The notes under the pieces are model-generated. The model did no database searches. It worked only from the letters and a program-made list of their open reading frames with translations, and was not told the origin of the DNA. The translations under genes were made by a program, and so were the position numbers. Shown here one piece after another: positions 58,001 to 64,000 of a stretch of 64,000 bases of DNA; position 1 is the stretch's first letter; each line of letters starts with the position of its first letter. The stretch lies in contig NZ_CP108529.1 of the NCBI RefSeq assembly GCF_036002945.1, forward strand, positions 7,373,001-7,437,000, written 5' to 3'. The stretch is from Streptomyces sp. NBC_01224. GTDB taxonomy: Bacteria > Actinomycetota > Actinomycetes > Streptomycetales > Streptomycetaceae.

Positions 58001-60226
58001 TTACGCGTCATTCGGGTTGTTCTCCTGCTGCTCGCGGATACGTTCCGCGAGCTGTGGGGGCATGGCTTCGTGCCGGGCGTACGCCCGGTCGAAGCGACCG
58101 GCGCCATGGGACAGGGAGCGCAGGTCGATCGCGTACCGGCCGATCTCCAGCTCCGGGACCTCGGCTCGCACGAGGGTGCGTCCGGGGCCGGACTGCTCGG
58201 TACCGATCACCCTGCCGCGCCGCCCGGACAGATCGCTCATCACCGGGCCGACGTAGTCGTCGGGGACCAGGACCTGGATCTCAGCGACGGGTTCGAGGAG
58301 CTGGATACGGGTGTCCGCGGCGGCTTCGCGCAGGGCCAGTGCGCCCGCGGTCTGGAACGCGGCGTCGGAGGAGTCCACCGAGTGGGACTTCCCGTCCCGC
58401 AGGGTGACACGTACGTCCACGAGCGGATGTCCGGCCGCGACTCCTCGGGCGGCCTGGGCGCGCACACCCTTCTCGACGGACGGGATGAACTGGCGCGGCA
58501 CCGCTCCGCCGACCACCTTGTCGACGAATTCGATGCCCGACCCCGGTGGCAGCGGCTCCACGTCGATCTCGCAGATTGCGTACTGGCCGTGGCCGCCGGA
58601 CTGTTTCACATGCCTGCCGCGCCCGGTCGACGGGCCGGCGAAGGTCTCGCGCAGCGACACCTTGTGCGGTACGGCGTCGACCTGGACGCCGTAGCGGCTG
58701 CGCAGCCGGTCCAGCGCCACATCCTGATGGGCCTCGCCGAGGCACCACAGGACCACCTGGTGGGTGTCCTGGTTCTGTTCGAGGCGCATGGTCGGGTCCT
58801 CGGCGACGAGCCGGGAGAGCCCCTGGGAGAGCTTGTCCTCGTCCGCCTTGCTGTGCGCCTCGATGGCGAGCGGCAGCAGCGGGTCCGGTGTGGTCCAGGG
58901 GTCCATCAGCAGCGGCTGGTCCTGGGCGGAGAGAGTGTCCCCGGTCTCGGCGCTGCCCAGTTTGGCGACGCAGGCCAGATCTCCGGCGATGCATGCGGTG
59001 AGGGGGCGCTGTTGTTTGCCGAAGGGGGAGGAGAGGGCGCCGACGCGTACCTCCGCCTCATGGAAGGGGCGTGTCTCGTGGCAGGGGTCGTTGAGGCCGT
59101 GGCCGAAGACGTGGATGGTTTCGTCGGGGCGGAGGGTGCCGGAGAAGACGCGTACGAGCGAGACCCGGCCGACGTACGGGTCGGAGGCCGTCTTGACGAC
59201 CTCGGCGACGAGTGGGCCCTGCGGGTCGCAGGTCAGGACCGGCCGCGGGGCCCCATGGAGGGGGGTGACCTCGGGGAGGGGGCGCTCCAGCGGGGTGGGG
59301 AAGCCGCCGGTGATCAGGTCCAGGAGCTCGACGGTGCCGATGCCCTGGCGGGCGCCTTCGGCGGCGGGGGCCGCAGCGAGGACGGGGTGGAAGGCGCCCC
59401 GGGCCACAGCGCGCTCCAGGTCGTCGATGAGTGTCTTGATGTCGATCTCGCCGCCGCCGAGGTAGCGGTCCATCAGGGTCTCGTCCTCGCTCTCGGCGAT
59501 GATCCCCTCGATGAGCCGGTTCCGGGCCTCCTGGAGCGTGGCCTGCTGGGCGTCGGCTGGCGGGTTCTCCTGCCGCTCGCCCGAGGAGTAGTCGAAGATC
59601 CGCTGGGTGAGGAGTCCGGTGAGCCCGGTGAGCGGAGCGTGCCCGTCCGGGCCCACGGGTCCGTGCACGGGCAGGTAGAGCGGGAGTACGGCGTCGGGGT
59701 CGTCGCCGACGAAGATCTCGCCGCAGATCCGGGTCATCTCGTCGAACGAGGTGCGCGCCGTGTCGAGGTGCGTGACGACTATGGCGCGCGGCATGCCGAC
59801 GGCGGCGCACTCCTCCCACACGGCGCGGGTGGCGCCCGCCACGGCGTCGGCCTCCTGGGCAGCGGACACAATGAACAGGGCCGCGTCCGCTGCCCGCAGA
59901 CCGGCCCTGAGTTCCCCGACGAAATCGGCGTATCCGGGAGTGTCCAGCAGGTTGATCTTGTACCCGCCCCATTCGACGGGTACGAGCGAGAGCTGTACGG
60001 AGCGTTGCTGGCGGTGTTCGATCTCGTCGTAGTCGGAGACCGTGGCGCCGTCCTCGACCCGCCCGGCCCGGTTGACCGCCCCCGCGGCCAGTGCGAGGGC
60101 CTCGACGAGGGTGGTCTTGCCGGAGCCGCTGTGGCCGACCAGCACCACATTCCGTACGGATGAGGGCTGGTCGGCCGTCGCTGCCCTGCCGGCGGCCCCG
60201 GTGTGTGCGTGTGCCTTGTCGCCCAT
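58001..60226 (-). CDS. EF-G-like translational GTPase (EF-G2 type) with altered G4 motif
   Basis: A 741-residue paralogue of elongation factor G with all five domains. The P-loop is GHSGSGKTT (31-39) and G3 is DTPGYADF (95-102). The G4 motif, NKxD in EF-G, reads VTHLDTAR (THLD at 152-155), so guanine recognition may differ. Domain II and later blocks (VARVFSG-like VSLVRVFSGTLRPDETIHV, HQVVLWCLGEAHQDVALDRL, HVKQSGGHGQYAICEIDVEP, PRQFIPSVEKGVRAQ) are intact. It is therefore not the housekeeping EF-G; it may act in stress, recycling or regulation. GGGAGG is eight bases before the ATG. Confidence 0.9.
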   Translation of the reverse strand: MGDKAHAHTGAAGRAATADQPSSVRNVVLVGHSGSGKTTLVEALALAAGAVNRAGRVEDGATVSDYDEIEHRQQRSVQLSLVPVEWGGYKINLLDTPGYADFVGELRAGLRAADAALFIVSAAQEADAVAGATRAVWEECAAVGMPRAIVVTHLDTARTSFDEMTRICGEIFVGDDPDAVLPLYLPVHGPVGPDGHAPLTGLTGLLTQRIFDYSSGERQENPPADAQQATLQEARNRLIEGIIAESEDETLMDRYLGGGEIDIKTLIDDLERAVARGAFHPVLAAAPAAEGARQGIGTVELLDLITGGFPTPLERPLPEVTPLHGAPRPVLTCDPQGPLVAEVVKTASDPYVGRVSLVRVFSGTLRPDETIHVFGHGLNDPCHETRPFHEAEVRVGALSSPFGKQQRPLTACIAGDLACVAKLGSAETGDTLSAQDQPLLMDPWTTPDPLLPLAIEAHSKADEDKLSQGLSRLVAEDPTMRLEQNQDTHQVVLWCLGEAHQDVALDRLRSRYGVQVDAVPHKVSLRETFAGPSTGRGRHVKQSGGHGQYAICEIDVEPLPPGSGIEFVDKVVGGAVPRQFIPSVEKGVRAQAARGVAAGHPLVDVRVTLRDGKSHSVDSSDAAFQTAGALALREAAADTRIQLLEPVAEIQVLVPDDYVGPVMSDLSGRRGRVIGTEQSGPGRTLVRAEVPELEIGRYAIDLRSLSHGAGRFDRAYARHEAMPPQLAERIREQQENNPNDA

Positions 60227-60493
60227 GATGCGTGCCTCCCAGATAGTGGCGCGGAGCGGGAAGAAAAGCCGGCGCGGTGTGGGGAGAAGGGTGCACGGGC
60301 ACGGGGAGCCGCCGCGGCGGCTACGGCGACGCCCGTGGTAATTCGAGCTTTCCACTCAGGTCAGGTTGCGTCCATACGTCGTGCACCGCGGCGCGATGCC
60401 GGGTGCCCGGACGGTGGAGTCCGGCGGGCGTGACTACGATGGGCCAGCCGGTGGCCGTAGGGGCCGCTCGGCCCACCGACCCTCGGGAAGGCC

Positions 60494-61168
60494 ATGCTGA
60501 ACAAGTACGCGCGTGCATTTTTTACGCGTGTCCTCACACCGTTCGCCGCACTGTTGCTCCGTCTCGGCGTGAGTCCTGACGCGGTCACTCTGATCGGTAC
60601 GGCCGGGGTGATGGCAGGTGCGCTGGTCTTTTTCCCGATGGGGGAGTTCTTCTGGGGCACGATCGTCATCACGATCTTCGTCTTCTCCGACCTCGTCGAC
60701 GGCAATATGGCCCGGCAGGCCGGTATCTCCAGCCGCTGGGGCGCGTTCCTGGACTCGACCCTGGACCGGGTCGCCGACGGGGCGATCTTCGGAGGGTTCG
60801 CGCTCTGGTACGCGGGCAACGGCGACGACAACGTGATGTGCGCGGTCGCGATCTTCTGCCTGGCGAGCGGCCAGGTGGTCTCGTACACGAAGGCGCGCGG
60901 TGAGTCGATCGGGCTGCCGGTCGCGGTCAACGGTCTTGTGGAACGCGCCGAGCGGCTGGTCATCTCGCTGGTCGCGGCCGGACTCGCGGGTCTTCACAAG
61001 TTCGGTGTCCCCGGGATTCAGATCCTGCTGCCGATCGCGCTGTGGATCGTCGCCGTGGGCAGCCTGGTGACGCTCGTGCAGCGGGTCGTGACGGTGCGCC
61101 GCGAGTCCGCGGAGGCCGACGCGGCCGAGGCCGCTGCTGCGGACCGGGGGAGCGGGGCCGCACAGTGA
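60494..61168 (+). CDS. pgsA: Phosphatidylinositol phosphate synthase (CDP-alcohol phosphotransferase)
   Basis: A 224-residue integral membrane enzyme that joins CDP-diacylglycerol and inositol phosphate, the first step of phosphatidylinositol and PIM synthesis in actinobacteria. The full CDP-alcohol phosphotransferase motif D-x2-DG-x2-AR-x8-G-x3-D-x3-D is present (DLVDGNMAR then GAFLDSTLDRVAD, about 69-95). Six hydrophobic helices span about 8-200, followed by an acidic Ala-rich tail. It overlaps the next gene (GTGA), which acylates PIMs. GGGAAGG is only two bases before the ATG. The 267 bases before it hold no other gene. Confidence 0.95.
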   Translation: MLNKYARAFFTRVLTPFAALLLRLGVSPDAVTLIGTAGVMAGALVFFPMGEFFWGTIVITIFVFSDLVDGNMARQAGISSRWGAFLDSTLDRVADGAIFGGFALWYAGNGDDNVMCAVAIFCLASGQVVSYTKARGESIGLPVAVNGLVERAERLVISLVAAGLAGLHKFGVPGIQILLPIALWIVAVGSLVTLVQRVVTVRRESAEADAAEAAAADRGSGAAQ

Positions 61169-62100
61169 GCGGCGCACCGGGTGACACGCGGCCCGGCCTG
61201 CGGGACCGGCTGACCGACGGGCTGTACGGGCTCGGCTGGACCGCCGTCAAGAAGCTCCCCGAACCAGTCGCCCGGGCCCTCTTCCGTACCATCGCCGACC
61301 AGGTGTGGAAGCGGCGCGGCAAGGGCGTGCTACGGCTGGAGTCGAATCTGGCACGGGTCGTGCCCGGGGCTTCCCCGGCCCGGCTCGCCGCGCTCTCCAA
61401 GGCCGGGATGCGCTCGTACATGCGCTACTGGATGGAGTCGTTCCGGCTGCCCACCTGGAGTCCGGCGCGGATCAAGGCGTCCATAGACGTGACGGACGCG
61501 CACCGGCTGACCGGCGGGCTGGACACCGGCCGCGGTGTCATCCTCGCCCTGCCGCACCTGGGGAACTGGGACCTGGCCGGAGCCTGGGTCACCACCGATC
61601 TCAAGGTGCCCTTCACCACGGTCGCCGAGCGGCTCAAGCCCGAGACGCTGTACGACCGGTTCGTGGCCTACCGCGAGGGACTCGGCATGGAGGTGCTGCC
61701 GCACAGCGGCGGCGCCGCCTTCGGTACCTTGGCGCGGCGGCTGCGCGCGGGCGGCCTGGTCTGTCTGGTCGCCGACCGTGATCTGTCGGCGTCCGGCGTC
61801 GAGGTGAAATTCTTCGGCGACACCGCACGCATGCCCGCTGGGCCGGCGCTGCTGGCCCAGCAGACCGGGGCGCTGCTGCTGCCGGTGACCCTCTCGTACG
61901 ACGACACGCCCGTGATGAAGGCGCGTATCCATCCGCCGGTCGAGGTGCCGGAGTCAGGCAGTCGTACGGAGAAGACGTCCTCGATGACACAGGCGCTGGC
62001 CGATGCCTTCGCCGTCGGAATCGCCGAGCATCCGGAGGACTGGCACATGCTGCAACGGCTCTGGCTGGCCGACCTGGAGAACCGGGAGGACCGGCCGTGA
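61165..62100 (+). CDS. Phosphatidylinositol mannoside acyltransferase
   Basis: A 311-residue acyltransferase of the LpxL/HtrB-like superfamily. The catalytic HX4D is in LALPHLGNWDLAGAWV, and the FFGDTARMPAGPALLAQQTG block is typical. In mycobacteria the enzyme at this place in the cluster (PatA) acylates the mannose of PIM. The GTG start overlaps the pgsA stop, and the gene's end overlaps pimA, so the three are coupled. There is no clear transmembrane helix; it is probably a peripheral protein at the inner membrane face. The symbol patA is likely but not proven. Confidence 0.9.
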   Translation: MSGAPGDTRPGLRDRLTDGLYGLGWTAVKKLPEPVARALFRTIADQVWKRRGKGVLRLESNLARVVPGASPARLAALSKAGMRSYMRYWMESFRLPTWSPARIKASIDVTDAHRLTGGLDTGRGVILALPHLGNWDLAGAWVTTDLKVPFTTVAERLKPETLYDRFVAYREGLGMEVLPHSGGAAFGTLARRLRAGGLVCLVADRDLSASGVEVKFFGDTARMPAGPALLAQQTGALLLPVTLSYDDTPVMKARIHPPVEVPESGSRTEKTSSMTQALADAFAVGIAEHPEDWHMLQRLWLADLENREDRP

Positions 62101-63305
62101 AGATCGGCATCGTCTGCCCGTACTCCTGGGACGTACCGGGAGGTGTGCAGTTCCACATCCGGGACCTGGCCGAACACCTGATCCGTCTGGGACATCAGGT
62201 GTCGGTGCTGGCACCGGCCGACGACGAGACACCGCTGCCGCCGTACGTGGTCTCGGCGGGCCGGGCCGTGCCCGTCCCGTACAACGGCTCCGTGGCCCGG
62301 CTGAACTTCGGCTTCCTCTCGGCCGCCCGGGTGCGCCGCTGGCTGCACGACGGCACCTTCGACGTGATCCACATCCATGAGCCGACCTCGCCGTCGCTGG
62401 GGCTGCTCGCCTGCTGGGCGGCGCAGGGGCCGATCGTCGCCACGTTCCACACCTCCAACCCGCGCTCCCGGGCCATGATCGCCGCGTACCCGATCCTGCA
62501 GCCCGCGCTGGAGAAGATCAGCGCGCGCATCGCGGTGAGCGAGTACGCACGCCGGACCCTGGTCGAGCACCTGGGCGGCGACGCGGTCGTCATCCCCAAT
62601 GGGGTCGATGTCGGCTTCTTCGCCGGGGCCGAGCCCAAGGCCGAGTGGCAATCGGAGAGGGCACGAAGCTCGGTCGAGGGCGGTGGGGGGAGCCGGGAGG
62701 GCGGCACGATCGGCTTCATCGGGCGTATCGACGAGCCACGCAAGGGCCTGCCCGTCCTGATGAGGGCGCTGCCCTCGATCCTTGCCGCGCGTCCGGACAC
62801 CAGGCTGCTGGTGGCGGGCCGCGGCGACGAGGAGGAGGCCGTCGCCTCGCTGCCCGAGGAGATGCGCGAGCGCGTCGAATTCCTCGGCATGGTGAGCGAC
62901 GAGGACAAGGCGCGGCTGCTGCGCAGCGTCGATGTGTACGTCGCGCCCAATACGGGCGGCGAGAGCTTCGGGATCATCCTGGTCGAGGCGATGTCGGCCG
63001 GTGCGCCGGTCCTGGCCAGCGATCTGGACGCGTTCGCGCAGGTCCTGGACCTGGGTGCGGCAGGCGAACTCTTCGCCAACGAGGACGCGGACGCGCTGGC
63101 GGCGGCGGCGCTCCGGCTGCTCGGAGACCCGGAGCGGCGTACGGAGCTGCGCGAACGGGGAACCGCGCACGTGCGGCGCTTCGACTGGTCGACGGTCGGG
63201 GCGGACATCCTCGCGGTGTACGAGACGGTGACGGACGGCGCGGCGTCGGTGGCGGCCGACGAACGCACGGGCCTGCGCGCACGCTTCGGACTGGCACGGG
63301 ACTAG
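62097..63305 (+). CDS. pimA: Phosphatidylinositol alpha-mannosyltransferase (GT4)
   Basis: A 402-residue GT-B glycosyltransferase that moves mannose from GDP-mannose to phosphatidylinositol. The N-terminal lobe starts IGIVCPYSWDVPGGVQFHIR, with VIHIHEPTSPSLGLLA; the C-terminal lobe has GFIGRIDEPRKG, and the GT4 E-x7-E motif is GGESFGIILVEAMSAGAPVL. Between the lobes, about residues 182-202 form a Ser/Glu/Gly-rich insert (SERARSSVEGGGGSREGG) not typical of the family. The GTG start overlaps the acyltransferase stop (GTGA) with GGGAGGA upstream. Confidence 0.93.
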   Translation: MKIGIVCPYSWDVPGGVQFHIRDLAEHLIRLGHQVSVLAPADDETPLPPYVVSAGRAVPVPYNGSVARLNFGFLSAARVRRWLHDGTFDVIHIHEPTSPSLGLLACWAAQGPIVATFHTSNPRSRAMIAAYPILQPALEKISARIAVSEYARRTLVEHLGGDAVVIPNGVDVGFFAGAEPKAEWQSERARSSVEGGGGSREGGTIGFIGRIDEPRKGLPVLMRALPSILAARPDTRLLVAGRGDEEEAVASLPEEMRERVEFLGMVSDEDKARLLRSVDVYVAPNTGGESFGIILVEAMSAGAPVLASDLDAFAQVLDLGAAGELFANEDADALAAAALRLLGDPERRTELRERGTAHVRRFDWSTVGADILAVYETVTDGAASVAADERTGLRARFGLARD

Positions 63306-63518
63306 GGGCGCCGGTTCAAGCACGCCGGGCGATCCGTGTTCCGCGTCGAGTCCGCAGAGTGATGCGCGCAGCAGTTCAAGCCCGTCCGGCGATCGAGGGC
63401 GGGGGTCCGGGGCAGCACCCCGGCGGCAATCGAGCCTGCCCGCACCCGTCCTGCCCCGCTTCCGCGCCCAGGACGGGGCGGCCGCACCGCCTGCGCCCCG
63501 ACGGTAGCCTTGCCGCCC
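63306..63518 (+). repeat. Intergenic region with dispersed repeat (copy 2)
   Basis: Bases 63372-63430 resemble 31466-31530 (TTCAAGCCCGTCCGGCGAT skeleton and GGGGGTCCGGGG). A shorter related piece begins at 63314. I see no gene in this gap. A TAGCCT at 63505-63510 serves the next gene. Confidence 0.5.
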
Positions 63519-64000
63519 GTGATCGAAACCCTCATCTGGATCGCCGTCGCGATCGTCGCGACCGGTATGTACCTCAGCTGGACCGCCGGGCGGCTGGACC
63601 GGCTGCACACGCGCATCGACGCCGCCCGCGCCGCCCTCGACGCGCAGCTCCTGCGCCGCGCCTCGGTCACCCAGGAACTGGCGACATCGGGTGTCCTCGA
63701 CCCGGCCGCGTCCATCGTGCTGTACGAGGCCGCGCACGCCGCCCGCCAGGCGGAGGAGGAGAACCGTGAGGTTGCGGAGAGCGAGCTGAGCACCGCGCTG
63801 CGGGCGGTGTTCGGAGAGACTGCGCAGGTGGAGTCCGTGAAGGAGATCCCCGGCGGTGAGGAGGCGGCATTCGAACTAGCCGCGGCCGTACGTCGTGTCC
63901 CGATGGCCCGGCGGTTCCACAACGATGCGGTGCGCGCGGCGCGTGCGCTGCGCCGGCATCGTACGGTGCGGTGGTTCCGGCTGGCCGGGCACGCCCCGTT
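63519..64000 (+). CDS. Single-pass membrane protein, LemA-like, incomplete
   Basis: The frame opens at GTG 63519 and runs off the right edge (160 residues seen). Residues 3-20 form a membrane anchor (LIWIAVAIVATGMYLSW), followed by helical, charged sequence (RLDRLHTRIDAARAALDAQL) and, near 140, FHNDAVRAARALRRHRTVRW. This resembles the anchored helical bundle of LemA-type proteins. TAGCCT ends eight bases before the GTG, and there is no Shine-Dalgarno, so it is probably leaderless and separate from the pimA operon. Confidence 0.75.
   Translation, partial: MIETLIWIAVAIVATGMYLSWTAGRLDRLHTRIDAARAALDAQLLRRASVTQELATSGVLDPAASIVLYEAAHAARQAEEENREVAESELSTALRAVFGETAQVESVKEIPGGEEAAFELAAAVRRVPMARRFHNDAVRAARALRRHRTVRWFRLAGHAP

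Overview
The window is chromosomal DNA of a Streptomyces species, or a very close relative. The signs are GC-rich codons with G or C in nearly every third position, many GTG starts, genes that begin a few bases after a TANNNT -10 box without a Shine-Dalgarno, a textbook SsgB sporulation protein, a fused BluB-CobT, and actinobacterial phosphatidylinositol-mannoside genes. I see no rRNA, CRISPR array, intact insertion sequence or prophage, so this reads as core chromosome with a few small decayed or repeated pieces.

Layout, left to right. 1-3.0 kb: the end of an unrecognised gene, a cyclophilin and a GH15 glycoside hydrolase. 3.0-12.8 kb: arginine biosynthesis as an overlapping argC-argJ-argB-argD-argR operon, then three unrelated reverse genes (L,D-transpeptidase-like, flavin oxidoreductase-like, broken HEAT-repeat gene), then argG and argH. 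Promoters with ArgR-like half sites precede argC and argG. 12.9-22.6 kb: aldo/keto reductase, two ECF-type sigma factors, a TetR-efflux pump pair with a clear operator, a PlsC acyltransferase, a secreted glycerophosphodiesterase with a possible PHO box, a GNAT enzyme, two small membrane proteins and a HAD phosphatase. 22.7-25.7 kb: metNIQ methionine transporter, preceded by a 28-residue leader peptide ending in Cys-Met-Cys-Arg-Met and by pairing segments that suggest attenuation.

26.6-33.9 kb: cobalamin/siroheme genes cobL, bluB-cobT and cysG, then a SpoU-type RNA methyltransferase. 33.9-43.6 kb: membrane Ser/Thr kinase, small proteins, a reverse tRNA operon (Gly-Cys-Val-Val-Val), pabB-pabC for p-aminobenzoate, a two-domain GNAT, a DsbA-like protein and a LacI-family regulator. 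43.6-52.7 kb: a gene relic, a 51-residue membrane peptide, a CGNR regulator, ssgB, two identical tRNA-Val(CAC) genes, a very large membrane protein, a DnaQ-like exonuclease, and a two-gene unit with a DUF4365 nuclease-like fold.

52.8-64 kb: thrS, HIT-family hydrolase, pgsA, a PIM acyltransferase, pimA and the start of a single-pass membrane protein. The thrS-HIT-pgsA-acyltransferase-pimA order is an actinobacterial syntenic block. Here three reverse-strand genes split it: a potassium channel, a membrane protein and an EF-G paralogue with a changed G4 motif. Strong hairpin terminators sit at most convergent gene ends. All functional calls come from reading motifs; no searches were run.
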